64,000 nucleotides of DNA from Chelativorans multitrophicus (lineage in GTDB: Bacteria > Pseudomonadota > Alphaproteobacteria > Rhizobiales > Rhizobiaceae), in contig NZ_JAAAPL010000001.1 in NCBI RefSeq assembly GCF_011317445.1, positions 1,302,001 through 1,366,000 on the forward strand, read 5' to 3'. The stretch's first letter is position 1, and every line of letters begins with the position of its first letter. Under the pieces are notes generated by a model. It was given only the letters and a program-made list of their open reading frames with translations. It was not told where the DNA came from and did no database searches. The position numbers and the translations under genes were made by a program. This document shows, piece after piece, positions 8,135 through 17,349 of the stretch.

Positions 8135-8159
8135 AAAAAACCGCCTCAGAAGGCGGTTT
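8135..8159 (-). terminator. intrinsic terminator after tail-collar fibre gene
   Basis: AAACCGCCT (8138-8146), loop CAGA, AGGCGGTTT (8151-8159): a nine-base-pair perfect stem. Read on the minus strand it ends in a run of six T, 26 bases after the stop of the collar-domain fibre gene and 17 bases before the tailspike ATG. It should limit read-through from virion genes into the tailspike. Confidence 0.85.
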
Positions 8160-8184
8160 GTGTGCACGTGGCGGAGGGGTCTGC

Positions 8185-8991
8185 TTAATAGGCGGCTTTG
8201 ATAATCTTGTTCACGATGATCGTGGGCTGCACGTTATTGTGCGGGTCATTGCCGCCCTGGGAAGGGATGGAATGACTGTGACTTCCAGACGGGTCCGACT
8301 GATACGTGCTGTCGATTGTGCCTGAGGGGGTGCCTGTGACAGGATTGCCGCCCGAGCCTGCGGATAGGTTTTTCACATCCATTGTATGGGTGTGGTTGCC
8401 GCCGCTTCCCGTTGAACCGCTGTGGTTATGGCTAGGCATCTGACCAACTGAGAGGGTGTGGGTTTCCGCGCCCCCGGTGTCGCCCAGAACATCACCATTC
8501 ACGCCGCCGCTCTGATTGGTAAGGCGGTTTGCTGATGTCCCACCCATATTGTCCTTACCGGCACCAACACGCCCCCGGTAATCTGGGACGCGTGGGTCGC
8601 TGCCACTCGTCCCAAAAGGAGATCCAGCGGCCAAGAGGGCTGCCCTCAGGAGCGGGTACGGTGTGCTGCTTGTGAGCGCCTGACCATAGCAGAAGGTCCA
8701 CCCTTCCGGCGCGGTCGAAAGCGCATAGTCAACTATCGTCCCTATGGGTACAAGCTGACCAACAGTTGCCGCGTCCGTCACATTTGTTCCTGCCGCCATG
8801 TTGACGGCCCGATAACCGCCCATGGGCAGATTACCAACCATCCCCGCACGTCCGTCTCTCACCAACACGAACGAGAGTGCTTGCGCGATGTCCTCAAGCG
8901 GCGAATTGTGCTGCTCGGAGCGGATCGTCGTCCCTGGCTCAGCCTTGTAGACTGGCGGGAGGTTATAGATTCCCGATGGATCGTAGCTCAT
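8185..8991 (-). CDS. tail-collar domain fibre protein
   Basis: A 268-residue protein with a phage tail-collar domain: [39 protein letters not shown] (about 80-118), then [20 protein letters not shown], then the histidine-rich [21 protein letters not shown] region and the [14 protein letters not shown] end typical of trimeric fibre tips whose HxH turns bind metal. The N-terminus contains [17 protein letters not shown], an attachment motif found in many fibres. It is encoded before the tailspike and probably forms or attaches a receptor-binding fibre. Confidence 0.88.
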   Translation of the reverse strand: MSYDPSGIYNLPPVYKAEPGTTIRSEQHNSPLEDIAQALSFVLVRDGRAGMVGNLPMGGYRAVNMAAGTNVTDAATVGQLVPIGTIVDYALSTAPEGWTFCYGQALTSSTPYPLLRAALLAAGSPFGTSGSDPRVPDYRGRVGAGKDNMGGTSANRLTNQSGGVNGDVLGDTGGAETHTLSVGQMPSHNHSGSTGSGGNHTHTMDVKNLSAGSGGNPVTGTPSGTIDSTYQSDPSGSHSHSIPSQGGNDPHNNVQPTIIVNKIIKAAY

Positions 8992-9056
8992 CGCTTACGT
9001 CACCTGCTTGCTTTTCAGAAATGGTTGTGGGATTCTGCGCGCCCTAAGGAGCCTTG

Positions 9057-9329
9057 ATGATCTGGCGCATCTACCAAATCGCAGTCGTTTGCTTTTTCCT
9101 GTTCGCAAACATCTATTTCGAATGGGGTGTAGACGGTCTAGCTGCCGGTGTTATGGGCGGCATGGTCGCTTGGATCACGACGCACATTATTGCGCGTATT
9201 CTCTGGCGGATGGGACTCGGGCCGCGCTTTGGGATTGAAGGAGAGCCCGTATTACAGCTTCTCTACCGGCCACCTGACGCGCCCCCTGCGCGGCGGAGAA
9301 GGCCTGCTGGCCCTGCGGACCGGCTTTGA
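9057..9329 (+). CDS. two-TM membrane protein encoded against the tail operon
   Basis: A 90-residue protein with two hydrophobic segments (about 4-20, RIYQIAVVCFFLFANIYF; and 27-52, LAAGVMGGMVAWITTHIIARILW) and a proline/arginine-rich cytoplasmic tail. AAGGAG lies six bases upstream of the ATG. It lies on the opposite strand to the surrounding virion genes, and its last 143 bases are antisense to the end of the ejection-protein gene. Small two-TM proteins expressed alone in this way are often lysogenic conversion or superinfection-exclusion proteins; that role is inferred only from topology and position. Confidence 0.6.
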   Translation: MIWRIYQIAVVCFFLFANIYFEWGVDGLAAGVMGGMVAWITTHIIARILWRMGLGPRFGIEGEPVLQLLYRPPDAPPARRRRPAGPADRL

Positions 9330-10743
9330 TCAGAGATTCAGCGATAGCCGCCTGATTTTGGGCCGCACGGGACGCGCCTATCTTTGCAGCCGTACCAATT
9401 GCCGGGAGTGCCACTCCGCCAACGGCGGCTCCTACGGGCCCACCAAGAGCACTTCCGATTGCTGCACCGCTGCCGCCACCCATGACGCTACCCAGAAATG
9501 CGCGGCCCTGATCGACCGGCACCCCAAAGGTTCCGAGCCAGCGCATAGCCAAAGATGAAAAGTCACCCTTCGCCGCAAGGCGTATGGCGTCCTGCTCGGC
9601 CTTGGTAAAGCCGCGCATCAGTTTCTCATTCTTGAGGATCTTCGTGAACTCACCACGCAGACCGTTTTCAACACCGGACTTAGCATCCATGCCGTTACGG
9701 ATTGCCCGCTCGATGATTTCCGCCTTCTTGCCCGTACGGTATATCTGCCGCGCCTCTTTCAGCACATCAAGTACCGGGGCTCCGCCTTGCGGAGACGCCG
9801 CGACATTGGCGGCAGACAGGTTATCAACCGCGTCATCCAGCTTTTCGATGAGACGATTTGCTATGGCCTGATTGGGAGTATCGAGAGTGCCGCCGCCAGC
9901 GCTGCGGAGCGCCCGCCTCAATCGTTCAAGGCTATGCAGTGAAGCGCCCTCCTGTTGGACAAGCTTCATCTCATTTGCGAGCGTTCTGCCGAAATTCTGC
10001 TGGACTTCATACGATGTGCCCGCCTGCCTGACGTCATCCCATAGATCTTTGACGATGTTCTGGTACGTCTGCTCCGTGGTGCGTGCCTGACGAAGCATGT
10101 TCGTCATGTCGTCGCCATATCCTGCGGACCGTTTAATCTCGGCAGCAGAAGGGGGAGCGGGTGCTTTTGCTCCTCCGATGCGAGAACCGGCGAATCCACC
10201 CAGCAGCGCACCAACCACTCGCGCATATGGCTCAAGAGCGGTATCTTCACTCGCTTGCCCCGCCGTCTCGCTTGCAACAGCGGGTGCAAGGGCATATCTG
10301 CCCAAGTTCAAAAGCGATCCGCCACCAAAGGCAGCGCCACCGGGAAGAAACTCGCCAATGGTGCGCGAATACTCCCCCGCCGTTGTCTGGGGTTGATAAT
10401 CTGTCGCGCCTCCAGTCAGGGCAGAAAGCCCACTGCGAAACACGCTGCCGCTCAGCGGATTGCCGGTAGCCTCGATGCCATATCCTGCCATGGCCTCACT
10501 GCGAGTAGGCAGGCCTAATTGCCGTTGGACCCATTCACCACCCGCATCAATGGCATTGGCGATAGTGCCAGGAAGCCCAGCAAGATCGGCAGCGCCGCGT
10601 GCAATGCCGGTCAGGCCAGAAGCAGCGACATCAGAAACAACATTGGGTTCCCCTTGTGAGGCGGGCCGCTGCTGTCCACCAGCCTCGGCTCTACGCCGTC
10701 TGGCGCGAGCAATGGCTAGCGCTCTCTGCTGCTCTGGCGTCAT
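9187..10743 (-). CDS. internal virion/ejection-type protein
   Basis: A 518-residue protein starting MTPEQQRALAIARARRRRAEA, a start seen in podovirus DNA-ejection proteins. It has several glycine/alanine-rich hydrophobic stretches (GSVMGGGSGAAIGSALGGPVGAAVGGVALPAIGTA near 440) that could insert in membranes, and a helical central part (about 220-400). In short-tailed phages such proteins leave the particle to build a channel for DNA entry. The start at 10743 overlaps the stop of the virion lysozyme gene by four bases and was preferred to an upstream in-frame start. Function is inferred from architecture and position. Confidence 0.7.
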   Translation of the reverse strand: MTPEQQRALAIARARRRRAEAGGQQRPASQGEPNVVSDVAASGLTGIARGAADLAGLPGTIANAIDAGGEWVQRQLGLPTRSEAMAGYGIEATGNPLSGSVFRSGLSALTGGATDYQPQTTAGEYSRTIGEFLPGGAAFGGGSLLNLGRYALAPAVASETAGQASEDTALEPYARVVGALLGGFAGSRIGGAKAPAPPSAAEIKRSAGYGDDMTNMLRQARTTEQTYQNIVKDLWDDVRQAGTSYEVQQNFGRTLANEMKLVQQEGASLHSLERLRRALRSAGGGTLDTPNQAIANRLIEKLDDAVDNLSAANVAASPQGGAPVLDVLKEARQIYRTGKKAEIIERAIRNGMDAKSGVENGLRGEFTKILKNEKLMRGFTKAEQDAIRLAAKGDFSSLAMRWLGTFGVPVDQGRAFLGSVMGGGSGAAIGSALGGPVGAAVGGVALPAIGTAAKIGASRAAQNQAAIAESLIKAGPQGQQAFSAAQGARQVAGREAVIRALLQSQSAARVPSAREYAQ

Positions 10744-12608
10744 TGGAACAGCGCCCTTTCTTCCGGCGTCATGTATTGCCAATCGGCAGGATCAACCCCG
10801 GCAGGAACTCCCGTTGCGCCTGAACCTGGCGCGGGTTGCACAGACGATTGCTCCAGTGCCTTTTCCTGGTTGAGAATAGCCTGCGGAGCCATGCCAGCCT
10901 TAAGTGCTTCCAGAGCGCGCCTGCGCGCCATGCGTTTTTGCTCTAGAACAGCAGGGCCGTCCCCCGGCTGCGGAAGATATGTACGCCCGTACTGATCCAG
11001 TTCTTCCTTTGCTATTGCCGCGCCAGTATCCTTGCGCAAAATGGCCTGCAAGAACTCAAGTCCGGCCTGTTGAGCTTTTTGGAACTCCTCGGATTGCATG
11101 CCGCGAACGACGCCAGTCGGGTCATACTCCGCTACACGCTCGGACGCGCTTGTCAGTGCTGTATCAAACTGGTCCAGCGTCCCAAGCGCGCCCTCTGCCC
11201 TTGTGGCATAGACCGCATCCTTCGACTGAGCTTCAGTTAACGGTCGCGCTGCATTTCCCTGAGAGAACTGAACCGTGCCGTCAGGGCCAATGCTTAGCGA
11301 AGTACCGCCGCGACCACCCGAAATCATGAACTCATTATACTCAGGCGTACCCGGCACGAGACCGGCCTGCTGAGCGCGCCACTGGAGGGTCTGTGCAGAT
11401 TCCGGCAGTTGCGGCTCACCTTGCGGAGCTATCACCCATTGCCCGGTATTCGGGTCATAAAGCCTGCCGTCACCCGCGTTGATGAGCGGTTGTGCCTCGC
11501 GTGGCTGCATCTGCTGCTCGAGCAACAACGCCGCAATTCGGCGCGTGCCCTCGTTGGCGTATGGGCTGGAAAGGGCCTCGATAATGGCAGGATTGATACC
11601 ACCGGCCTGCGCAGTCTGTGCACTACCGGTGTTGACAGGTTTCCACCCATAATCACCCTGCGCCCCGGCCATTCCTCTTGTTTCCACGTACTGATACGTT
11701 TGCCCATCAGGACCGCGCGTAATAGAACCTGGGGTCGCAGTTCTCGGGAGAGACGCGCCAGGTTGCATCGCAAGCGCTGCCGCCACAGGGCTTGTGGAGC
11801 CACGCGGCATCGTCATGGAGCCGCCAACAGGCAGGCTCTCAAGCTGTGCTTGAATACCACCCTGCGCTGGTGTTCTTCCAAGGGCGGTCGTGAACTTCTG
11901 CGCGTATTCGGGGACGCTCGTCCCAAGGGAGTCCTGCCGCTCTGTGCCAACCCCACCGGGACCAGCGAACCATGCCTGGGCGGCAATGGCTGGATCTCCG
12001 AAACGCTGAACATAGCTCCCGAACTCACCGTCGAAGACGGCATCCTGCGCCTCTGGACTGGCAAGGAATTCCTCAGGCGTGAGCCTGTGGCCAAGGTGCT
12101 TTTCCGTCCAGAGTCCGACATTCGCCTCCATGACCTGATAGCGGCCCAAGGCGCGGCCAAGCGTCGGGTGAGCGGGGCCTACAGCCTGATAATCGCCGCT
12201 TCCAGCGCTCTCAATAGAGGCAATGGCGTTCCGGTAGGCTCCCATGTCGCCATGGGCTTGTGAGACACGCTGAGAGGCATAGTCCAACGGCTGTGCGGCG
12301 GGGCTTGTAGGCGCGGGCGTGGTGGTTCCACCAACGCTACCCAACAGGCTGCTTACGATGTCCTCATTGAATGCCTGGTTTTCCCGCTCGGCTCTGTCTG
12401 CCCTACCCTCACGGATGCGACCGGTGAGCGTGTTCGCCATACGCGCCGCGCCCTGAAGCCAGTGATCCACTGGAGAGGTATCGACCACGCCCAGAGCTTC
12501 GGCAATCTCGCGCTCGCGGGCAATCTGTTCCGGGGTGAGCTTTGCCCCTCCCCGCCCCCAGATGAAAGGCTGTAGAGGCTGGAGGGCCTGAGCGATCGGG
12601 TTCACCAT
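10740..12608 (-). CDS. virion protein with lytic transglycosylase-like domain
   Basis: A 622-residue protein. Residues about 125-240 look like a muralytic transglycosylase/lysozyme domain: AYRNAIASIESAGSGDYQAVGP with the probable catalytic Glu, then LGRALGRYQVMEANVGLW and FGDPAIAAQAWFAGPGG. The rest is long, helical and glutamine/alanine-rich, as in internal core proteins of podoviruses that open the cell wall during DNA entry. It is encoded between the S74-like protein and the ejection-type protein with overlapping ends, so all three are probably made in fixed ratio. Confidence 0.82.
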   Translation of the reverse strand: MVNPIAQALQPLQPFIWGRGGAKLTPEQIAREREIAEALGVVDTSPVDHWLQGAARMANTLTGRIREGRADRAERENQAFNEDIVSSLLGSVGGTTTPAPTSPAAQPLDYASQRVSQAHGDMGAYRNAIASIESAGSGDYQAVGPAHPTLGRALGRYQVMEANVGLWTEKHLGHRLTPEEFLASPEAQDAVFDGEFGSYVQRFGDPAIAAQAWFAGPGGVGTERQDSLGTSVPEYAQKFTTALGRTPAQGGIQAQLESLPVGGSMTMPRGSTSPVAAALAMQPGASLPRTATPGSITRGPDGQTYQYVETRGMAGAQGDYGWKPVNTGSAQTAQAGGINPAIIEALSSPYANEGTRRIAALLLEQQMQPREAQPLINAGDGRLYDPNTGQWVIAPQGEPQLPESAQTLQWRAQQAGLVPGTPEYNEFMISGGRGGTSLSIGPDGTVQFSQGNAARPLTEAQSKDAVYATRAEGALGTLDQFDTALTSASERVAEYDPTGVVRGMQSEEFQKAQQAGLEFLQAILRKDTGAAIAKEELDQYGRTYLPQPGDGPAVLEQKRMARRRALEALKAGMAPQAILNQEKALEQSSVQPAPGSGATGVPAGVDPADWQYMTPEERALFQ

Positions 12609-13576
12609 TAGTGGACCCTCCCGTAATCAACGCGGAAGAACCCACTCTCGTCCGACACACGAGCCTCGGGCACTTCCTGCGCCATGACGCCGATATGCCA
12701 GACCTTGAACGGATCATCACGATAGCGGAAGATATAGATTGGTACGCCACCATCAGTCGTTCCCACGCGCCGGATATCGGACTTCAGTCGCTCGTCAGAC
12801 GAGGGCAGGAGCCCGATCAGCGCGGAACCCAGGCCGAACAGTCCGCCCATGCCTGCCCGATAATTGGCCACGTCAGCCTGATACTTCTGATTGACCAAAC
12901 CTGTGTAATCCACACCGGCAACACCAGACTGCGGAGTCTGGGCGAAGGTCGCATTCGGGTTCTGCACCTGCGTTCCACTCATGAGGCCGATGATCTCATT
13001 GAGCGGCTGGTTGCGCTGAGCCAGCGCCTCATTGAACGCCATCTGCCGCCCGGTAAGCGCGAGCTGGTTCATCTGGTCCGTGTTGGCGTTGGTCAGCCGC
13101 GTCATCTCGGCATCCCAAGCGGTCGTGCCTGGGCGAAGGCCGGAGTTGATTAGCTGCGTGCGAAGGGCCTGCTGATTTTGCTCCTGCTGCTGAAGGATAC
13201 GCGGAGATGCTAGATCCCACACCCATTCCTCCGCATCACGGTTGTTGAACTCGAACGGCTCCTGAAGATACTCGCCAAGCCATTCCGACTGATCCTGAGC
13301 GATTTGGGCGAGGTTCCCTTCCGCAGCCTGTGTGCGCTCAAAGATCGCCTGCTGCTCAGGAGACAGATTGACGTTCGCCGTATAGGTCGGCATCTCAATG
13401 CGCTTGCCGGTCGGATCGGTGATCCACGTCGAGCCAGTCTGTTGGTAGTCGAGCGAACCCCATGGGGTGTTTTGCCCGATCATGTTCATGGACTGCTGCT
13501 GCTGGGCCGTGAAGCTGTTCCACGCGCCTTGCGCTGCCGCTGTCTGCCACGGATCTGGTGCTTTGGGAGCCTTCAT
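12608..13576 (-). CDS. virion protein with C-terminal S74-like chaperone segment
   Basis: A 322-residue protein. The N-terminal ~230 residues are glutamine/asparagine-rich and helical. A short hydrophobic stretch (AGMGGLFGLGSALIGLLPS) precedes SSDERLKSDIRRVG...YIFRYRDD...HIGVMAQEV, the pattern of the S74-type intramolecular chaperone domain found at the ends of tail and ejection proteins. Only the N-terminal part of that domain is evident; self-cleavage cannot be judged. Start and stop overlap the neighbouring genes (ATGA and TAATG). Probably a minor virion or ejection component. Confidence 0.75.
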   Translation of the reverse strand: MKAPKAPDPWQTAAAQGAWNSFTAQQQQSMNMIGQNTPWGSLDYQQTGSTWITDPTGKRIEMPTYTANVNLSPEQQAIFERTQAAEGNLAQIAQDQSEWLGEYLQEPFEFNNRDAEEWVWDLASPRILQQQEQNQQALRTQLINSGLRPGTTAWDAEMTRLTNANTDQMNQLALTGRQMAFNEALAQRNQPLNEIIGLMSGTQVQNPNATFAQTPQSGVAGVDYTGLVNQKYQADVANYRAGMGGLFGLGSALIGLLPSSDERLKSDIRRVGTTDGGVPIYIFRYRDDPFKVWHIGVMAQEVPEARVSDESGFFRVDYGRVH

Positions 13577-13956
13577 GACAGGAACCTGTATTCGTTGCGA
13601 AGAATGCCGATGATCGTCCCGTCACGTCCGGGCCCGTAAAAATCACGCATCACACCCTCCACCGTTCCGCCGAGGCGTGTCGCGATCGCGATCACCTCGG
13701 ATTTTTCTGTCGTGGCTGTCATGCGAATACAGCCGAGATGGTCGAACACGTACTTTCCGACCTCGCGAAGAAAGCCGCGCGTCCATCCATGACCGGCAAT
13801 CGTCACCTCGACGTTTGGCCCAGTGAAGCAATTGAAAATCACGCCCGCGATGACTTCGCCGCCACGCTCGATGCCCATCGCGGTCCACGGTGGACAAATG
13901 AAAACCCCGCACCGATCTCCGACGAAGCGTGCGACCCTTTCGTCCGTGACGATCAC
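13573..13956 (-). CDS. GNAT-like acetyltransferase in the virion operon
   Basis: A 127-residue protein with the shape of a GNAT N-acetyltransferase: strands VIAGVIFNCFTGPNVEVTIAG, helix HGWTRGFLREVGKYVFDHLGC, strand IRMTATTEKSEVIAIATRLGG, then the EGVMRDFYGPGRDGTIIGIL end. Compact GNATs are common between tail genes in phages of alphaproteobacteria. The substrate is unknown. It overlaps its neighbours by four bases on both sides, so it is co-expressed with virion genes. Confidence 0.75.
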   Translation of the reverse strand: MIVTDERVARFVGDRCGVFICPPWTAMGIERGGEVIAGVIFNCFTGPNVEVTIAGHGWTRGFLREVGKYVFDHLGCIRMTATTEKSEVIAIATRLGGTVEGVMRDFYGPGRDGTIIGILRNEYRFLS

Positions 13957-14660
13957 TTAAGCCACGCCCACAGCTTACGGTTCTGAATTTCGCAGACGGT
14001 TGTTTCGGCTATGCCGTATTCGTGGGCGATGTCGATTTGCCGCTTTACACCCCGCAGGGCACGTATCGTTTGAACCTGCTGCTCAGTTAGCTTTGCATTG
14101 CCGCAATTTTCACCGCGAGGAGACGTGCCGTGAATTAGGCGATCCCCTTGATTTTCTTTGCGCGTTGCCCATCGGAGGTGGCTTTTTGTGCAGCAGCCTA
14201 AATGGCCGTTGCCGCAGGAATGAGCGGCTTCATGCTTCGGTGTTGGTGGAGCGCCGTGCTCGTGCTCACATACGAGGCGTGACACCAAGCGGGTGGCGTC
14301 TCCCTCACCGACGACCCCGTAGCCGCCTTCGTTTCGATAATATGGCCATATCAGGCACTCGTCGCCATCATAGTTCAAGACTACCCCAACTAGATACGCC
14401 TGAGCTTCCCCTGGGGCTGTGCCATCAACGGCGCCTGCATCGCCATATTTCATGAGCCGCAGATAATGCTTGTTGCAATAGCCGCGCCCCACTGCTGGGC
14501 GTCCACATTCATCTACGGAGCAACGCCGCCGCTCACGTGTCTTCACAATATCCGGGCTGCCGTTGAGGCGCCAACGGCGGTAGTGCATAGAGCAGTACCC
14601 GCGCGCCTGCTGGGGCTTGTTGCAATCAGGGATCACACATATACGATTGGTCTTAGCCAC
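13953..14660 (-). CDS. freestanding HNH homing endonuclease
   Basis: A 235-residue protein with two N-terminal Cys/His clusters of the CxxPxC...YCSMHYRRW type (about 8-30 and 47-70), an HNH nuclease core (YHEAAHSCGNGHLGCCTKSHLRWATRKENQGDRL-like region at 140-175) and a C-terminal helix-turn-helix (ALRGVKRQIDIAHEYGIAETTV). This is the layout of mobile freestanding HNH endonucleases. The start is GTG with GGAGG five bases before it. It sits between nozzle and GNAT genes and overlaps the GNAT gene, so it has probably inserted without harming the operon. Confidence 0.85.
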   Translation of the reverse strand: MAKTNRICVIPDCNKPQQARGYCSMHYRRWRLNGSPDIVKTRERRRCSVDECGRPAVGRGYCNKHYLRLMKYGDAGAVDGTAPGEAQAYLVGVVLNYDGDECLIWPYYRNEGGYGVVGEGDATRLVSRLVCEHEHGAPPTPKHEAAHSCGNGHLGCCTKSHLRWATRKENQGDRLIHGTSPRGENCGNAKLTEQQVQTIRALRGVKRQIDIAHEYGIAETTVCEIQNRKLWAWLK

Positions 14661-14688
14661 TCGAACCTCCTACGTTCGGGCTTGGTCA

Positions 14689-14725
14689 GGGCTGGTTGGT
14701 GCGGGAACACCACCAGCCCATTTTT
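14689..14725 (+). terminator. strong hairpin with T-tract between nozzle and HNH genes
   Basis: GGGCTGG (14689-14695) pairs with CCAGCCC (14713-14719), and inside it TGGTG (14697-14701) pairs with CACCA (14708-14712). ATTTTTG follows on the plus strand. It therefore has the form of a rightward intrinsic terminator, although genes on both sides run leftward. It could be cargo that arrived with the homing endonuclease or a block to antisense transcription. Confidence 0.5.
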
Positions 14726-14742
14726 GTATTAGATTCAATGCC

Positions 14743-16641
14743 CTAGGTAAATACATCACCTGTCTCGTATAGCAAATCGAGCGAGACGATCTGCGCATCC
14801 AATGGCACCGCAGCGCCTGAGGAAATCTGCAAGACTGGCGAAATCCTATACCCATCGCCGGATACCGAATGACGCCGCTTGCTGACGATCTGGTCTCGGG
14901 GAGAGCTCCACAAGCTCTCGTCCCAAATGGCATTGTCCCATTCGTTCCCGACCGGGACAGGCGCGACATTCGGCGCTGGCGGCAGATTCGTATCAAAATC
15001 GAAACGACACGAAAGCTTTTCCTCCAGCACCGTTGCCGAGATGATTTCAGCCCTCGCCATCTTCGCGTATTTGTGCGCAGAAGGCTTACCGTTGTCCGAG
15101 AACAAGGGCATGTAGGTTCCGGCAAAGGGTTCGCTTGCGTCGGTGCCCCCCACCATCGCTTGCATGACAAATTCGCCCATGCCGAAGTACAGCCGACCCT
15201 CGAATACCTCCATGCAGCTCGCCGCCCAATTCGTGAACGGTGCCCAAGCACCTGTACGGGCATTCGAGACCCAGAACAGCATGTCATCGTCGCCAACCGG
15301 AGGAGCGATTGCCACCATTTGACCAGCGGGCCAAAGGCAGCACACCCAATCGCCGCTACGGGTGTTGACGGTCTCGTTCCAGACGTCTTCGATTGCGAAA
15401 GATACGGCCTTTGGCGAAAGCGCTGCCACATCGACCTGAATGGCCGTAGAAAGGGCCACGAACCCGATTGTCGTGGCAAATACCAGATCGCCCCCCGCAC
15501 GGATGAAGGCCCGACGGCCTAGAGGCTTGCCGATCCGATAAATGCCAACCTTGCTCCAGTCCCCCGACACGTCAGGGTGTGAACCCTGGTAGACAACAAC
15601 TTCGCCTTCAGTCGAAACGAATGTGCATTGATCCGATAAGCCGCCCTGCCCGGAACTCGACATGGACCATGATTGCCCGACCAACAGAGCACCGCCTTGA
15701 CCGAACTCAGCGCCCAGATCGAAGCGCTTTGCCAAACCGCCGATCTGGTCGACCGGCAAATACCATGCCGTAAGGCTCTCTTTCTGCACGAACCACAACG
15801 TATTCTTGTAGACCCAGACAAAGGCCATATCGGCGGAAGTGAGACCGTCTGGGAATTCCACGCCGGGGACAAGGTTCTGCGCATCGCTCGATGCTGTTGC
15901 CCCACCGCCAAGGCTACCAGTGAGGGATTCGTCGTTCTGAAAGCCTTCAGCGTCACCGCTAAGGATCAGACCGCCCTCACCCGGATTTGCGCCGTCGATA
16001 ACCTCAATCACCGTGCCGGTCGCCCCAGACGTACCCCCGGTAACAACCTCACCCACCTGAAACGGAGTCGTCTCGGCGTCAAAGGATACCGTCCACACGC
16101 CACCGGCAACATTCGGATAGAATGCCTGTCCGTCATAGATGAAGCCGGTAGATTGCCCGTTCACTCCAACGAGAAAGACACCACCAGTGGTCGCAAACTG
16201 GACCGTGAACCAGTCCCCGCCCGTCGCGCCGTCCCACACAACATGATCATCAGCGAGGCTGATTTCTCCGATTTCATCACCACCCTCACCGATGTTGTAG
16301 TCATCAAGGCCGATCAGGATATTTTCGGGATAATCCGGAATGGTAACGTCATAGATCGTGGTGACGGTTGACGCGAACAGATGCCTGTTGTTCCCCACCA
16401 CGTATTTGAACAGTGAACGCACTTCTGTCGGCAATTCGGCGTGCTTTTGCCGTCCGCGCCGAAGGATTGCGCCCGTTGCCGTGGGAAAGAAGTTCTCCAG
16501 CACAACCGCGCCCTGGGGGCCTGTATTAGGCTGAGCTAAGGCACGGTTAGCTATCCAGCCTGCCACAGGAGCTGTGAAATAGGCGATTTCCGCCTTACGC
16601 TGCTTCGGAGGTGCTACGGCTCGGACAGCACGACGAAGCAT
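14743..16641 (-). CDS. tail nozzle/tubular B-like protein
   Basis: A 632-residue, beta-rich virion protein. Its N-terminal part (ALAQPNTGPQGAVVLENFFPTATGAILRRGRQKHAEL) matches the way podovirus nozzle (tail tubular B-type) proteins begin: a promise of attachment followed by a beta-propeller region with many aromatic strands (FVWVYKNTLWFVQ, AWYLPVDQIGGLA, TGAWAPFTNWAASCMEVFEGRLYFG). Residues about 195-260 form a glycine-rich insert (VVTGGTSGATGTVIEV). It follows the adaptor gene with a three-base gap, as usual in short-tailed phages. Confidence 0.75.
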   Translation of the reverse strand: MLRRAVRAVAPPKQRKAEIAYFTAPVAGWIANRALAQPNTGPQGAVVLENFFPTATGAILRRGRQKHAELPTEVRSLFKYVVGNNRHLFASTVTTIYDVTIPDYPENILIGLDDYNIGEGGDEIGEISLADDHVVWDGATGGDWFTVQFATTGGVFLVGVNGQSTGFIYDGQAFYPNVAGGVWTVSFDAETTPFQVGEVVTGGTSGATGTVIEVIDGANPGEGGLILSGDAEGFQNDESLTGSLGGGATASSDAQNLVPGVEFPDGLTSADMAFVWVYKNTLWFVQKESLTAWYLPVDQIGGLAKRFDLGAEFGQGGALLVGQSWSMSSSGQGGLSDQCTFVSTEGEVVVYQGSHPDVSGDWSKVGIYRIGKPLGRRAFIRAGGDLVFATTIGFVALSTAIQVDVAALSPKAVSFAIEDVWNETVNTRSGDWVCCLWPAGQMVAIAPPVGDDDMLFWVSNARTGAWAPFTNWAASCMEVFEGRLYFGMGEFVMQAMVGGTDASEPFAGTYMPLFSDNGKPSAHKYAKMARAEIISATVLEEKLSCRFDFDTNLPPAPNVAPVPVGNEWDNAIWDESLWSSPRDQIVSKRRHSVSGDGYRISPVLQISSGAAVPLDAQIVSLDLLYETGDVFT

Positions 16642-16644
16642 GGG

Positions 16645-17349
16645 CTATACTCCACCAAGCGGCCACGGCCATGCCGGATAGGCACCGATGGTGCGAAAGC
16701 GACACCCCTTGCGAATTGTGCGAGCGCCCTTGTTCCGCGTCATCTCCTGCGAGAGCGCTATGTTGTAGTCGTCAACCTCTTGCTGGTAATCGAGGCCCTT
16801 CATGGCCTTGTATTTCCAGATAAGAGAGAGGGTCAGAAGGCGCTCATCCAGAACAAAGGAATCGCTATCGCTAGTGATCGTGTCCTTGGGTGCCTCGTTC
16901 TGGGACAGGAAGATGTTTTTGGAAATGTAGGGAAAGATAGCTTTCTGCCCTGCCGCTGGCGTGGGCATGAAGTGGAATTGGTTCTTGCGAATGGTCCAGA
17001 TGCCAGGCGTCAGCATGGCTATCTTGCGGATTTCGTACAGTATCCATTCGCTGTAATTGGGGACGTGATGATACCCCCAGCACCAGTTATTCGGATCGAA
17101 GATTTCCGACGCCTGCACCATGCGGTCATAATCGGACGGGAAGGGATACGCGCTCGCCTCCCCGTCTGCCGTGATTTCATAAAATTCGGTCAGCTCTTGC
17201 CAATCGCATGCCTTGGCAATCTCGACGGCGGCCTCCTGAGCAAGAGCAGTAATCTCGACACAGATTTCATCCGTGGATGAGACAACCGCCGCAGGGCGTC
17301 GGCCCACCAGCTTCGCAATTGCTGCTTGTGCCGCCGTCAGGATCGTCAT
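16645..17349 (-). CDS. head-tail adaptor (tail tubular A-like)
   Basis: A 234-residue protein beginning MTILTAAQAAIAKLVGRRPAAV, then a helical region (EITALAQEAAVEIAKACDWQELTEFYEI) and a loop-rich domain with PFPSDYDRMVQASEIFD, the general pattern of tail tubular A/gatekeeper proteins that form a ring under the portal. It lies immediately before the nozzle gene and right after the 240-aa protein gene. Assignment rests on sequence pattern and gene order. Confidence 0.72.
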   Translation of the reverse strand: MTILTAAQAAIAKLVGRRPAAVVSSTDEICVEITALAQEAAVEIAKACDWQELTEFYEITADGEASAYPFPSDYDRMVQASEIFDPNNWCWGYHHVPNYSEWILYEIRKIAMLTPGIWTIRKNQFHFMPTPAAGQKAIFPYISKNIFLSQNEAPKDTITSDSDSFVLDERLLTLSLIWKYKAMKGLDYQQEVDDYNIALSQEMTRNKGARTIRKGCRFRTIGAYPAWPWPLGGV

